A stretch of 64,000 nucleotides of DNA from Brevundimonas sp. (GCF_030704825.1 NZ_JAUYNX010000033.1:1-64000), one strand, 5' to 3'. Positions 1-9,437 are shown, counted from the first letter of the stretch. Numbers and translations: made by a program. Notes: generated by a model from the letters alone, not told the origin.

Positions 1-569
<569 letters not shown>

Positions 570-587
570 CCGAGGGACAGTCTCGCA

Positions 588-1076
588 ATGCAGCAGGCCG
601 AAACCGCTTACGAACAGAAGATCCTCGACGGTGTCGTGGAACACGGGTGGTGGTGCACGTCCGTCCACGATCCGCGGGGAGACGCGCCAGCATTCGCCTA
701 CAGCATCGGATTTACCCATACGCTCGGCCAGCCGGAGTTCATCATCTTCGGCTTGCCCGGACAGCTGATGCATGGCGTGCTTTGGAACGTCTTCCGCGCA
801 CTCAAGGCCGGAAAGCGTCCTGAGGACGGGCAGCGCTGGTCCGGCCTGCTCGACGACTACGACTGCGAAATCCGCCGGGTGCACCCCTCGAACGTGACGC
901 CGGAATATCTAAACTCCGCGATTTGGTTCCACGGTGCCCCGGAAGGTCAGGCCCAGCCGCTGGCCGTGTACCAGATCGTCTGGCCCAGCCTCGACAACCA
1001 ATTTCCATGGGACGATGCCTGCCCCCAATCTGTCCGCGACGCCCAGCCCCCGCTGTACCTCGCCGCCGCCCACTAA
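588..1076 (+). CDS. DUF4262 domain protein
   Basis: A 162-residue cytoplasmic protein with no signal peptide or membrane segment. The N-terminal half has the pattern of DUF4262: a tryptophan-rich HGWWCTSV stretch, then AYSIGFTHTLGQPEFIIFGL and a following helix. The family has no established function. It starts with ATG 18 bases after the thiC stop with only a weak purine stretch upstream. It stands at the left edge of an accessory, lower-GC block that also holds the DUF5131/TcmP pair, so it may be part of the same acquired segment; that is inference. Confidence 0.75.
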   Translation: MQQAETAYEQKILDGVVEHGWWCTSVHDPRGDAPAFAYSIGFTHTLGQPEFIIFGLPGQLMHGVLWNVFRALKAGKRPEDGQRWSGLLDDYDCEIRRVHPSNVTPEYLNSAIWFHGAPEGQAQPLAVYQIVWPSLDNQFPWDDACPQSVRDAQPPLYLAAAH

Positions 1077-1163
1077 GGCGGCAGATCGCTTCCAGAGTCA
1101 TTTGGTTAACGAGGTAGCCGCCAAAGTTGCGATTCAACCCCGATTAGTTCATGGTTTGTTCTC

Positions 1164-1922
1164 ATGGCCCAGACATCGACCATCGAGTGGACCGACGTCA
1201 CCTGGAACCCCGTCGCTGGGTGTCTGGTGATCACGCCCGGCTGCACCAACTGCTACGCGATGCGGATGGCGGCGCGCCTGGAGGCCATGGGCGTCGCCAA
1301 GTACGAAGGCCTCACCCGCAAGAGCGGCAAGCGATACGTCTGGACCGGCAAGGTCCGGCTGGACGAGGCCTCGCTGGAAGCGCCTCTGAAATGGCGCAAG
1401 CCGCGCAAGGTCTTCGTCAACTCCATGTCGGACCTGTTCCACCCCGACGTGCCCGCCGACTTCGTGGCCAAGGTCTGGAGCGTCATGGACCGGACGCCGC
1501 AGCACACCTACCAGATCCTGACCAAGCGGCCGGAGCGGATGCGTGAGGTCATAATCTCGATGGGCCTGCCCGCGCTGGAGCATGTTTGGCTCGGAACCAG
1601 CGTTGAGGACGCCGCCGTTCTGTCGCGCCTCGACGATTTGAGAGCGACGCCCGCGATCGTCCGTTTCGTTTCCTTCGAGCCGCTCATCGGCTCCGTTGCC
1701 GGGGCCAATCTGGACGACATCCACTGGGCTATCGTCGGCGGCGAGTCCGGCCCCCGGGCGCGCCCCATGAAAGAGGAATGGGTCGATGAAATCCGGCGGA
1801 ACTGCTTGGCGGCGGGGACGGCATTCTTCTTCAAGCAGTGGGGCGGCAAGAACAAGAAGGCGGCAGGGCGGACTTATCGTGGAAAGACTTGGGATGAGCT
1901 TCCATTGACAACCGTCGGTTAG
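1164..1922 (+). CDS. DUF5131 (phage Gp37/Gp68-type) three-Cys-motif protein
   Basis: A 252-residue protein of the Gp37/Gp68 (DUF5131) family, first named from phage proteins. Near the N-terminus is a TWNPVAGC stretch followed by a three-cysteine motif, C20-x6-C27-x2-C30-Y-A, probably a metal or iron-sulfur site. The motif recalls radical SAM clusters but its spacing differs from the classic CxxxCxxC. Further on are FVNSMSDLFHPDV, ILTKRPERM and GGESGPRARPM, all typical of the family. The next gene, 38 bases downstream, encodes TcmP, the partner family named for its neighbourhood with this one. The biochemical role is unknown. Confidence 0.85.
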   Translation: MAQTSTIEWTDVTWNPVAGCLVITPGCTNCYAMRMAARLEAMGVAKYEGLTRKSGKRYVWTGKVRLDEASLEAPLKWRKPRKVFVNSMSDLFHPDVPADFVAKVWSVMDRTPQHTYQILTKRPERMREVIISMGLPALEHVWLGTSVEDAAVLSRLDDLRATPAIVRFVSFEPLIGSVAGANLDDIHWAIVGGESGPRARPMKEEWVDEIRRNCLAAGTAFFFKQWGGKNKKAAGRTYRGKTWDELPLTTVG

Positions 1923-1960
1923 CCGCGAGATCGTGCGTTAACGCGAATCCGGGACAACGA

Positions 1961-3052
1961 ATGGCCGCGCCTAAGCAGACCGTTTGGGCGCTAGAGCCTC
2001 ACACCGCCGCAAAGCACGCGATTCTCGCGCGGTATTTGTCAGCGTGGCTTCCCATCCTGAGTCAGGGCGGTTTTCCGAAGCTCGCATACATCGATGCATT
2101 CTCGGGGCCCGGAAGCTATTCCGGCGGCGAAGATGGTTCGCCAGTGATCGCATTGAAGGCAATGCTGGACCACAAAGCGTCAATTCGCGCTCAGTGCTAC
2201 TTCGATTTCGTTGAGCGAGTGCCCGACCGCGCGGTAGCCCTTCGGAGCGCTGTCGAGGAAACCCAGAACCTGCTCGGTAAGCCGAGCAACGCACACATCG
2301 AAGTGCATCAGAGCACGTTTGAAGAAGCGTATGCAAAGATTGGCCCACGCCTCAAAGCTGCGGGAACGATTCCGACATTCGCGTTCATTGACCCCTTCGG
2401 ATGGACTGGCCTCCCATTCTCGATCGTGGAGGAGCTACTGCGGCGTCCGTCGACCGAGGTGTTCATCAATTTCATGTTCGAGGAGATCAATCGCTTCCTC
2501 GATCACCCCGAACAGATCGGAAATTTCGACAAGCTGTTTGGTTGTAGCGACTGGCGAACCTGCGCTCAGAAGTCAGGACTCGATCGAAACAAATGCGTCC
2601 GGGATCTGTATGCCCGGAAGCTCGGCGAGAGCGCTTCCTACGTTCGATATTTCGAGATGCGCAACAAGGCAAATGCCACCGACTACTTCCTGTTCTTCGC
2701 CACAAACAGTCTGTTAGGCCTAAAGAAGATGAAGGAAGCGATGTGGAAGGTCGATCAAGGAGGCGCCTTTAGTTTTTCGGATGCCACCGATCCCAATCAG
2801 ATGACAATCTTTGCGAACGAGCCGAACTTCGGTCAGCTCAAGAAGCAGATTCTAGACAACTTTCGGGGCGCACAGGCGTCTGTCGGCCAAATTGAGGAGT
2901 TCGTTCTCACCAAGACGGCCTTCCGAGAAACCCACTTCAAGCGGCAGATCTTGGTGAATGGCGAAGGCCAAGACTTTGAAGTAATCAAATCGAAGCCTGA
3001 TCGACGGAAGGGCACATACCCAGATGGGACCATTCTTCGCTTTTTTGGGTAG
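1961..3052 (+). CDS. tcmP: Three-Cys-motif partner protein TcmP
   Basis: A 363-residue protein matching the TcmP family. The N-terminal third has a Rossmann-type motif, DAFSGPG at residues 45-51, followed by a second strand with an acidic residue (FVERVPD near 83-89) and FIDPFGWTG at 142-150. This layout is like a class I SAM-dependent methyltransferase, although activity is not proven. It follows the DUF5131 gene directly on the same strand, the arrangement for which the family is named. Base composition is clearly lower in GC than the neighbours (28 of 60 bases over 2701-2760), pointing to horizontal transfer. It faces the frnE-like gene tail to tail. Confidence 0.85.
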   Translation: MAAPKQTVWALEPHTAAKHAILARYLSAWLPILSQGGFPKLAYIDAFSGPGSYSGGEDGSPVIALKAMLDHKASIRAQCYFDFVERVPDRAVALRSAVEETQNLLGKPSNAHIEVHQSTFEEAYAKIGPRLKAAGTIPTFAFIDPFGWTGLPFSIVEELLRRPSTEVFINFMFEEINRFLDHPEQIGNFDKLFGCSDWRTCAQKSGLDRNKCVRDLYARKLGESASYVRYFEMRNKANATDYFLFFATNSLLGLKKMKEAMWKVDQGGAFSFSDATDPNQMTIFANEPNFGQLKKQILDNFRGAQASVGQIEEFVLTKTAFRETHFKRQILVNGEGQDFEVIKSKPDRRKGTYPDGTILRFFG

Positions 3053-3080
3053 CGTTCAGTGTCATCGCAGACGCTAGCAT

Positions 3081-3743
3081 TCACCCCTCCCCCGCCATCC
3101 CCCTCAACGCCTCTTCAAACACCCCCGCCGGCTGCCCGCCCGAGATCAGCCACTTCCCCTCCACCACCACGGCGGGCACGCCGTTGATCCCGCGCGAGAC
3201 CCACAGCGCCTCCGCCGCCCGCACCTCGGCGGCGTAGAGGTCGTCGGCCAGCACCTCGACCGCCTTCGCCCGGTCCAGCCCCGCCGCCGCCGCCGCGTCG
3301 GCCAGCACGCCGGCGTCGGTCATCGTCCGGCCGTCGGTGAAATGGGCCGTGAACAGCGCCGCCTTCAGCGCCCTCTGTTCCGCCGCCCCGACCGTCCCCG
3401 CCCAGTGCAGCAGCCGGTGGGCGTCGAAGGTGTTCCAGATCCGGCTGTCCGGCCCCATCCGCATGTCGAACCCCGGCCAGGCCTCGGCCGCCCGCTGCGT
3501 GATCATGGCCCGGTTGGCCGCCGACTGTTCGGGGGTCGAGCCGTATTTGCGGCCGATGTGGTCGACGATGTTCTCGCCCTCGGGCGGCATGTTCGGGTTC
3601 AGCTCGAACGGCTGGAACCGCACCTCGGCCTCGATCCCCTCGCCCTTCAGCTTGTCCAGCGCCGCCTCCAGCCCGCCCAGCCCCACCACGCACCAGGGGC
3701 AGACGATGTCGGAGACGAAGTCGATGTGCAGGGTGCGGGGCAT
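3081..3743 (-). CDS. DsbA/FrnE-family thiol oxidoreductase
   Basis: A 220-residue DsbA-fold protein of the FrnE group (2-hydroxychromene-2-carboxylate isomerase/DsbA-like). The thioredoxin active site CPWC is at residues 15-18, directly after the first strand, and the cis-proline loop is seen as INGVPAVVV near residue 185. There is no signal peptide, so it should act in the cytoplasm, as expected for FrnE and unlike periplasmic DsbA. FrnE proteins are linked to polyketide chemistry in Streptomyces and to oxidative stress in Deinococcus; the natural substrate here is unknown. Upstream is a repeat-bearing intergenic region. Confidence 0.88.
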   Translation of the reverse strand: MPRTLHIDFVSDIVCPWCVVGLGGLEAALDKLKGEGIEAEVRFQPFELNPNMPPEGENIVDHIGRKYGSTPEQSAANRAMITQRAAEAWPGFDMRMGPDSRIWNTFDAHRLLHWAGTVGAAEQRALKAALFTAHFTDGRTMTDAGVLADAAAAAGLDRAKAVEVLADDLYAAEVRAAEALWVSRGINGVPAVVVEGKWLISGGQPAGVFEEALRGMAGEG

Positions 3744-3776
3744 GGGGAAAGGGCTCCTGGGGCCTTCAGGATGGTC

Positions 3777-3952
3777 GGTTCATCACAAAGACCACAAAGG
3801 ATTCACAAAGGACACGAAGGGTCCGGCGGGCCCGCGGCTCCCGCCAGGGAGACGCAACACATCTGATGGCGGGCAAGGGCCCGCGAAAGGCCGAAACAAC
3901 CGGGCTCCCTTCGTGTCCTTCGTGCCCTTCTTCGTGTCCTTTGTGATGAACC
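3777..3952. repeat. Inverted-repeat element, copy 1
   Basis: An approximately 176 bp element bounded by a perfect 14-bp terminal inverted repeat (GGTTCATCACAAAG at 3777-3790, its complement at 3939-3952). Inside each end are several degenerate 9-10 bp units of the type CACAAAGG/CACGAAGG. The GC-rich core carries gggcccgcggctcccg and gatggcgggcaagggcccgc. A second copy lies at 4898-5068 in the same orientation. It has no coding capacity of its own and fills the 331-base gap between the frnE-like gene and the small membrane protein gene. Confidence 0.85.
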
Positions 3953-4074
3953 ATCCGGCGCCCCATCCGGCCCCGGCTCCAGGATCGGTTTCGCCCGTCG
4001 CCCAACCGCGGCCGCCCCCTCTGGATTTCACCGTTCGCCGTGCTAGCTTCCCTGAGGGAAGGGAGACCCACACC

Positions 4075-4551
4075 ATGCGCGCCTTCGGCCTCAACGCCTT
4101 TCGCGTCTACACCGTCCTGCTCGGCGTCTGGACCGGGGCCGGGGTCCACGACACCCTGTCGACCCATTTCGCCTGGTGGGCCGATCCGGTCGCCTGGTAC
4201 GCGCGCCCGGCGTGGGAGGGGATGGTCAATCCCTGGCCCTTCACGACCATGGCCCTGCTGCTGGCGACCCTCGTCGCCGGCGTCGTCGCCTTCCGCTGGC
4301 GCGGCCCCGGGCGCAAGGCCGCCGTGTTCAGCCTCGGCGGAACGGCCCTGATCCTCGTGGCCACCCTGGCCTGGTTCGTGCCCGAACTCGGACGGATGGG
4401 CTCGGGCGAGCTGGACGCGGCGGCCCTCGTCTCGCACGGCCGGACGTGGATCACGCTCAACGCCGTCCGCCTCGTCCTGCTGGTCGTGTTGCTGTGGAGC
4501 GCCCTGCTGGCCCTCGGCCGGTTCGGCGACGGCGCGCGCGAGACGGCCTGA
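4075..4551 (+). CDS. Small integral membrane protein, four TM segments
   Basis: A 158-residue hydrophobic protein. I place the start at the ATG that follows a clear ribosome binding site (gggaagggag); an earlier start would run through the repeat element. Four membrane segments can be seen, at about residues 8-25, 58-75, 85-105 and 130-150, with short polar loops. The pattern resembles DUF1772-type proteins but the match is not strong enough to assign. It faces a second small membrane protein tail to tail, and both are bracketed by the two copies of the inverted-repeat element. Function unknown. Confidence 0.7.
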   Translation: MRAFGLNAFRVYTVLLGVWTGAGVHDTLSTHFAWWADPVAWYARPAWEGMVNPWPFTTMALLLATLVAGVVAFRWRGPGRKAAVFSLGGTALILVATLAWFVPELGRMGSGELDAAALVSHGRTWITLNAVRLVLLVVLLWSALLALGRFGDGARETA

Positions 4552-4555
4552 CGCC

Positions 4556-4795
4556 TCAGGCCCCCGGCCGCGTCAGGCTCCGCCGGTGCGGCCGGTCGGT
4601 CAGGCGCAGCCACGGGGCCATGCCCCAGGCGATCGGGGTCGAGATCGCCAGCGTCGCGGCGATCATCCACCAGACGGCGGTCATCATCTCCGCGGCCTCC
4701 AGCGGCGCGGCCAGCAGGCCGATCATGCCGAGGCCGAACAGCACCGCCTGGATCATCGGCCAGATCAGGACGGCGATGGCGAAACGGGTGCGCAT
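4556..4795 (-). CDS. Small membrane protein, hypothetical
   Basis: A 79-residue protein with two predicted membrane helices (about residues 6-30 and 37-58) and a basic, arginine-rich C-terminal tail. Its start is well supported by a gaggagg ribosome binding site just upstream. It ends four bases from the stop of the convergent membrane protein gene. No domain is recognised. It may be a real Caulobacterales small protein, but evidence is limited to the hydrophobic pattern and the binding site. Confidence 0.6.
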   Translation of the reverse strand: MRTRFAIAVLIWPMIQAVLFGLGMIGLLAAPLEAAEMMTAVWWMIAATLAISTPIAWGMAPWLRLTDRPHRRSLTRPGA

Positions 4796-4897
4796 AGGAA
4801 CCTCCTCTGCTGCGGACAGGACAACGGTCCGGAGTGCGGGGCGTTCCTCAATCGGCCCGTCTGCCCGGGACCCGGCGAAGCCGGCCCCGAGACCGTC

Positions 4898-5068
4898 GGT
4901 TCGTCACGAAGGGCACAAAGGTTTCACGAAGAACACGAAGGGGCCGGCGGGCCCGCGGCTCCCGCAGGGAGACGCAACAGAGCGATGGCGGGCAAGGGCC
5001 CGCGAAGGGCGCCCCCCGGCCCCCCTTCGTGTCCTTCGTGCCCTTCTTCGTGTCCATTGTGATGAACC
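4898..5068. repeat. Inverted-repeat element, copy 2
   Basis: Second copy, about 171 bp, of the element at 3777-3952, in the same orientation. The ends are ggttcgtcacgaag and its slightly diverged complement (attgtgatgaacc), and the internal CACGAAGG-type units and GC-rich core are conserved, including gcgggcccgcggctcccg and gatggcgggcaagggcccgc. It occupies most of the 360-base gap between the small membrane protein and the HTH protein; the rest of the gap shows no gene, only the ribosome binding site of the next one. Confidence 0.85.
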
Positions 5069-5155
5069 AACCGGCCCAGGGCCGCCCCCTACGTCCCCGT
5101 TTGACGTACCCCGCCCCTATCCTCCCACCCGCCAAGGATGAGGGGAGGACCGAAC

Positions 5156-5854
5156 ATGGCCGACGGATCACAATTCCACGACGACGACGTCTCTGCGGAG
5201 GCGGGCGAGATCACGCCCCCGCTGCAGGCCTGGCGCGAGGAGGGGCGCGGGCGGCGCACCGCCCCCGACGCGGTCTGGGCGGCGGCGCGCGAGGACTATC
5301 TGGCCGGGATGTCTGGGCCCGAGGTCTGCGCGCGTCACGGCGTGCGCCTCACCGCCCTGCGCGACCGGGCGGCGCGCGAGGGCTGGCGGCGCATCGACCA
5401 GCCCTGGGCGCCGCGCAACCGGCTGGACCCGAACGACGAGGGCGTCGAGCTGGAGGCGCGGGTCGGCGGCGACCTCGACAAGATCGAGCTGTGCGAACTG
5501 TCCGATGTCGCCTTCCGGCGAATGATGCGCGCCATCCTGCGCGGCGACGCCATGGGGGCCCTGCGCTGGCGGCGCGTGCAGGCGGTCATGGAGGCCGAGG
5601 ACGCCGAGTCCCAGCGCGCCGTCCAGCAGCACGAGGCGATCTGGCAGGCCCGGCGCGGCTATCCCCGGCCGGACGAGGCCGAGGCGCCGGACCCGTCGAT
5701 CGCTTCGGACGGCGCCTACTATCCGGACGCATTGGACGCTTCGCACGCTTCGGACGGTGTTTACGGCCCGAACCTGGCGGACGCTACGGACGCTTCGGAC
5801 GCTTCGGACGGTGTTTTTTCTCCGCCGGGGGAGCAGGCTATACGGGAGCCATGA
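5156..5854 (+). CDS. HTH-containing hypothetical protein with repeat-encoded C-terminus
   Basis: A 232-residue acidic protein. An ATG at 5138 lies upstream in frame, but the ATG at 5156 follows a good ribosome binding site (ggggagg) and is preferred. Residues about 40-75 look like a helix-turn-helix (YLAGMSGPEVCARHGVRLTALRDRA pattern), similar to phage terminase small subunits or homeodomain-like transposase N-termini. A helical middle follows. The last ~50 residues are low-complexity and come from a 9-bp tandem DNA repeat (ASDGVY/DASDASDGVF), which also occurs outside genes at 22.1 kb. Its stop overlaps the start of the DUF2461 gene (ATGA), so the two are probably translated together. Role unknown. 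Confidence 0.7.
   Translation: MADGSQFHDDDVSAEAGEITPPLQAWREEGRGRRTAPDAVWAAAREDYLAGMSGPEVCARHGVRLTALRDRAAREGWRRIDQPWAPRNRLDPNDEGVELEARVGGDLDKIELCELSDVAFRRMMRAILRGDAMGALRWRRVQAVMEAEDAESQRAVQQHEAIWQARRGYPRPDEAEAPDPSIASDGAYYPDALDASHASDGVYGPNLADATDASDASDGVFSPPGEQAIREP
5699..5819. repeat. 9-bp tandem repeat array (GGACGCTTC unit)
   Basis: Three clusters of the unit GGACGCTTC, each closing with GGACGGTGTTT or GGACGGCGCC. The closing GGACGG hexamers start at 5707, 5752 and 5806, so they are 45 and 54 bases apart, both multiples of nine. The array is read in frame as part of the HTH protein. The last cluster is the most perfect (5779-5819) and ends in a run of T. The same repeat occurs in opposite orientation at 22136-22229. 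Confidence 0.85.
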
Positions 5855-6675
5855 CCTTCCCCGGCTTCGCCCCCGCCGACCTGGCCTTCCTGTCGGACCT
5901 GGCGGTCCACAACGACCGCGACTGGTTCACGGCCAACCGCGCCGTCTATGACGAGCGGCTCAGGCCCGCGCTCGGCGCCCTGATCGCCGACGCCTCGACC
6001 GCCTGCGCCGCGCGCGGCCTGCCGCTGGGCGGCGACCCGAACAAGAGCCAGTTCCGCCTCCACCGCGACGTGCGCTTCTCGAAGAGCAAGCTGCCCTACA
6101 AGACCCACCTCTCGGCCGTCCTGACCCGCGACGGGCTGAAGATGTCGCCGGGCATGGCCTATATCCATATCGAGCCCGAGGGCGGCTCGCGCGTCACCGC
6201 CGACAGCTTCGACTACGACAGCATCGACCCGCTCGACCCCTCGACCCACCCGGCCGCGCGCGTGGCGGCCCCCGAACCGACGGCCCCGGCCGAGGCCATC
6301 CCCGACCTCGAGGACGCCCACGGCCGAGGGCCCTACGTCTCGGCCGGCTTCTTCCTTTACGACCGCAAGAACAGCGACAAGGTCCGCCGCGCCATCGCCG
6401 CCGGGCCCGAGGCGTGGCTGGCCGTCGAGGCCCATCTGGCGGCCCGCGGCCTGCGCCTCGCGCCCGGCATGGCCGTCAAACGGATGCCCAAGGGCTTCGA
6501 CGCCCACGAGGGCACGGCGCTGGAGCCCGCCCTGAAGCGCCTGCAGTGGTTCGCCCGCCGCCCCCTGACCGGCGCCGAGGTCTCAAGCCCGCAACTGCCG
6601 GAGACCCTCGCCGGCTTCGTCGACGACATGAAGCCCCTGCTCGATTTCGGATGGAGGGCCCTCTACGGCGGCTAG
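5851..6675 (+). CDS. DUF2461 (TIGR02453) family protein
   Basis: A 274-residue protein matching the TIGR02453/DUF2461 family. Typical features are LxFLxDLxxNNDRxWF near the N-terminus (here [14 protein letters not shown]), the [18 protein letters not shown] segment near residue 70-85, and the [17 protein letters not shown] block in the middle. The family is cytoplasmic and has no proven activity. Translation starts within the stop of the HTH gene (ATGA), so the pair is coupled. It is convergent with the thiolase gene, with a 4-base overlap of the two stops. Confidence 0.85.
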   Translation: MTFPGFAPADLAFLSDLAVHNDRDWFTANRAVYDERLRPALGALIADASTACAARGLPLGGDPNKSQFRLHRDVRFSKSKLPYKTHLSAVLTRDGLKMSPGMAYIHIEPEGGSRVTADSFDYDSIDPLDPSTHPAARVAAPEPTAPAEAIPDLEDAHGRGPYVSAGFFLYDRKNSDKVRRAIAAGPEAWLAVEAHLAARGLRLAPGMAVKRMPKGFDAHEGTALEPALKRLQWFARRPLTGAEVSSPQLPETLAGFVDDMKPLLDFGWRALYGG

Positions 6676-7850
6676 GCCCGCTCCACGCACAGGGCCACGC
6701 CCATGCCCCCGCCGATGCACAGGGTGGCCAGGCCGCGTTTCGCGTCCCGCCGCTTCATCTCGTGCAGCAGGGTGGTCAGGATGCGGGCGCCCGAGGCCCC
6801 GATCGGATGGCCGATGGCGATGGCCCCGCCGTTGACGTTGACCTTCGCCGGATCCAGCCCCAGCTCCCGGAGCACGCACAGGCTCTGGGCCGCAAAGGCC
6901 TCGTTGGACTCGACCAGGTCGAGGTCGGCGACGGTCCAGCCCGCCTTCTCCAGCGCCTTGCGCGACGCCGGGATCGGGCCGGTGCCCATCAGGGCCGGAT
7001 CGACCCCCGCCGTGGCCGAGGCGGCGATCCGGGCCAGCGGGATCAGGCCCCGGGCTTCGGCGTCGGCCGCGCTCATCAGCACCAGGGCCGCGGCCCCGTC
7101 GTTGAGCCCCGAGGCGTTGGCGGCGGTGACGCTGCCCTCCTTCGCGAAGGCCGGCTTCAAGCCCTGCATGGCCTCCAGCGTGGCCCCGTGGCGGATGAAT
7201 TCGTCCTTGTCGACCACCGTGTCGCCTTTGCGGCCCTTGATGGTCACCGGCACGATCTCGTCGTCGAACCGCCCCGCCTTCTGGGCCGCCTCCGCCTTGT
7301 TCTGGCTGGCCACCGCGAAGGCGTCCTGGTCGCCCCGGCTGATCTGGAACTGCCCGGCCACATTCTCGGCCGTCTGCCCCATGTGGTACCCGTTGAAGGC
7401 GTCCCACAGGCCGTCGCGGATCATGGTGTCGACCAGGCCCAGGTCGCCCATCTTGTGCCCGGACCGCAGCTGCTGGGCGTGGGGCGCCTGGCTCATGCTC
7501 TCCTGCCCGCCCGCGACCACGATGCGGGCGTCGCCCAGGGCGATCTGCTGGGCCGCCACGGCCACGGCGCGCAGGCCGGAGCCGCAGATCTGGTTCAGGC
7601 TCCAGGCCGGGACCTCCTTCGGTATCCCCGCGCCCATCGCCGCCTGCCGCGCCGGTCCCTGCCCCGCCGCCGCCTGCAGCACATGGCCCAGGATCACCTC
7701 GTCCACCTCCTGCGGCCCGACCCCCGCCCGCTCCAGCGCCGCCCGGATGGCGATCTCGCCCAGTTTCGACGCCGGCAGGCTGGACAGGCCGCCGAGGAAG
7801 GAGCCGACGGGCGTGCGCGCGGCGGAAACGATGACGACTTCGATGGACAT
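6672..7850 (-). CDS. Acetyl-CoA C-acetyltransferase (thiolase)
   Basis: A 392-residue type II (biosynthetic) thiolase that condenses two acetyl-CoA to acetoacetyl-CoA or performs the reverse cleavage. The nucleophile is C89 in [10 protein letters not shown], the histidine is H348 in [12 protein letters not shown] and the second cysteine is C378 in CIGGGMG. All catalytic residues are present and the length is standard. The start chosen is the ATG before [13 protein letters not shown]; the frame is open further upstream but the extension is not thiolase-like. A phaR gene 1 kb away suggests a role in polyhydroxyalkanoate precursor supply; atoB or phaA would both be reasonable names. Confidence 0.93.
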   Translation of the reverse strand: MSIEVVIVSAARTPVGSFLGGLSSLPASKLGEIAIRAALERAGVGPQEVDEVILGHVLQAAAGQGPARQAAMGAGIPKEVPAWSLNQICGSGLRAVAVAAQQIALGDARIVVAGGQESMSQAPHAQQLRSGHKMGDLGLVDTMIRDGLWDAFNGYHMGQTAENVAGQFQISRGDQDAFAVASQNKAEAAQKAGRFDDEIVPVTIKGRKGDTVVDKDEFIRHGATLEAMQGLKPAFAKEGSVTAANASGLNDGAAALVLMSAADAEARGLIPLARIAASATAGVDPALMGTGPIPASRKALEKAGWTVADLDLVESNEAFAAQSLCVLRELGLDPAKVNVNGGAIAIGHPIGASGARILTTLLHEMKRRDAKRGLATLCIGGGMGVALCVERA

Positions 7851-8070
7851 GGACGAACCTCTGACGCCGGCCGCGGGCGAGGGAGCGCCCGGACCATGGG
7901 AAACGAAACCTCTACGCCCCGGCAGGGCGTTAGGTCGCGCGAAACAAATCGTGGCGTTTCTGCCGCATCCCGACGCCTTCGTCACCCATGACCGTCCCGT
8001 TCAGCGGATGGTCATGGGCGCGGCCCCATTCTGCGGGAACAAACTGGAGCGAGAAAGGCTTGATGGGGCC

Positions 8071-8784
8071 ATGCTCAAGAGACTGAAGAAGGTGTTCGTC
8101 CAGGTCTGCGTCCCCGACGAGCTGGACATGATCGAGCACTACCGGACCCCGGCGGAGAAGACCGCCGACCTGATCGTGCACGTGGTCGGCCTGACCCTGG
8201 CCGCCGTGGGCGGGATCGTGCTGGCGGTGCTGGCGGCGATGTACGTCGGCATTGGCGCCGTGGCCGCCACGGCGACTTACGCCCTGTGCCTGGTGGCCAT
8301 GCTGACCGTCTCGACTATCTACAACCAGACCCGCCCCTGCGCGGCCCGCCCCATCCTGCGGCGCATGGATGAGGCGGCCATCTTCCTGATGATCGCCGGT
8401 AGTTACACTCCCTTCACCACCCAGCGATTCGAAGGCGCCTGGGCGATCGGCTTCACCCTGCTGGTCTGGGGCGTGGCCCTGGCCGGGGTGTTCGTCAAAC
8501 TGGTGGCCCCGCGCATCTCCGACGCCTTCTGGAGCGCCGTCTATATCGGCTTCGGCTGGCTGGCCGTGCTGGCGCTCAAGCCGATGATCGACACCGTCCA
8601 TCCCGTGGCCCTCGGCCTGCTGGTGCTGGGCGGCCTGATCTATACGGCGGGCGTCTTCGTCTTCATCAGCCCGACGGTGAAATTCCGCCGCGCCATCTGG
8701 CACGGCTTCGTCGTCACAGGCGCCACGGTCCACTGGGCCGCCGTCCTCGTGGGAGTGGTCCTGGCCCCCGCCGCCATGGGCTGA
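8071..8784 (+). CDS. Hemolysin III/TrhA (AdipoR-like) family membrane protein
   Basis: A 237-residue membrane protein of the HlyIII/YqfA (TrhA) group, part of the seven-transmembrane AdipoR superfamily. After the motif [17 protein letters not shown], seven hydrophobic segments can be followed to the C-terminus. The candidate zinc-site residues of the family are visible: H in DLIVHVVG, the segment [15 protein letters not shown], and [16 protein letters not shown] with two histidines near the end. The start is the ATG of MLKRLKK; upstream in-frame starts extend through unrelated sequence. True haemolytic activity is doubtful; E. coli TrhA acts in membrane lipid homeostasis. Confidence 0.9.
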   Translation: MLKRLKKVFVQVCVPDELDMIEHYRTPAEKTADLIVHVVGLTLAAVGGIVLAVLAAMYVGIGAVAATATYALCLVAMLTVSTIYNQTRPCAARPILRRMDEAAIFLMIAGSYTPFTTQRFEGAWAIGFTLLVWGVALAGVFVKLVAPRISDAFWSAVYIGFGWLAVLALKPMIDTVHPVALGLLVLGGLIYTAGVFVFISPTVKFRRAIWHGFVVTGATVHWAAVLVGVVLAPAAMG

Positions 8785-8843
8785 TTTGCATGCGGCTTCG
8801 CGCTGCGGGATAGTGCGGCGGTGCAACAGGTCGGGAGTGGGGC

Positions 8844-9437
8844 GTGGCGGACAAGAAGGCCGTAGAAGGCGAAACCATCGTCATCAAGAAATACGCCAAC
8901 CGGCGGCTCTACAACACCGCCACCAGCGCCTATGTCACCCTTGAGGACCTGGCGAAGATGGTCCGCGAGGGCCACGACTTCGTGGTCTATGACGCCAAGA
9001 CCAACGACGATCTGACCCGCCAGATCCTGACCCAGATCATCTTCGAGGAAGAGAGCCGCGGCGAGGCCCTGCTGCCGGTGCAGTTCCTGCGCCAGCTGAT
9101 CGGCTTCTACGGCGGCCAGATGCAGGGCGTCCTGCCCAGCTATCTGGAGATGTCGCTGGACAGCTTCAGCCGCCAGCAGGAGCAGATGCGCGGCCAGTTC
9201 TCCAAGGCTTTCGGGGCCGCGCCCGGCGCGGGCATCCTCGACGAGGCGGTCAAGCGCAACATGGCCCTGTTCACCGAGGCCATGAAGATGTGGCCCGGCT
9301 TCGGCGCCCTGACCCCGGGGGCCCGTCCGGCGGCTCCGGTCCCGCCCGAGACGCCGGCCGTCGACCCCCTGGCCGAGATGCGCCGCCAGATGGAGGAGAT
9401 GCGCGGCCAGATCGACAAGCTGTCGAAGGGCGGCTGA
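8844..9437 (+). CDS. phaR: Polyhydroxyalkanoate synthesis repressor PhaR
   Basis: A 197-residue protein with the PhaR/PhaF regulator layout. The N-terminal DNA-binding domain carries IKKYANRRLYNTATSAYVTLEDLA at about 13-36, followed by the PHB accumulation regulatory domain (DLTRQILTQIIFEEESRG, LPVQFLRQLIGFYGGQMQ) up to about residue 105, and a Met/Gln-rich helical C-terminal part ending in a coiled coil. PhaR represses phasin and PHA genes and is released when it binds polymer granules. The next gene overlaps its stop by one base (TGATG), so it is probably cotranslated. Confidence 0.95.
   Translation: MADKKAVEGETIVIKKYANRRLYNTATSAYVTLEDLAKMVREGHDFVVYDAKTNDDLTRQILTQIIFEEESRGEALLPVQFLRQLIGFYGGQMQGVLPSYLEMSLDSFSRQQEQMRGQFSKAFGAAPGAGILDEAVKRNMALFTEAMKMWPGFGALTPGARPAAPVPPETPAVDPLAEMRRQMEEMRGQIDKLSKGG

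Noticed and set aside
5699-5819. Short tandem repeats considered as a CRISPR array
   Set aside because: The repeat unit is 9 bp with no unique spacers, and no cas genes are present.
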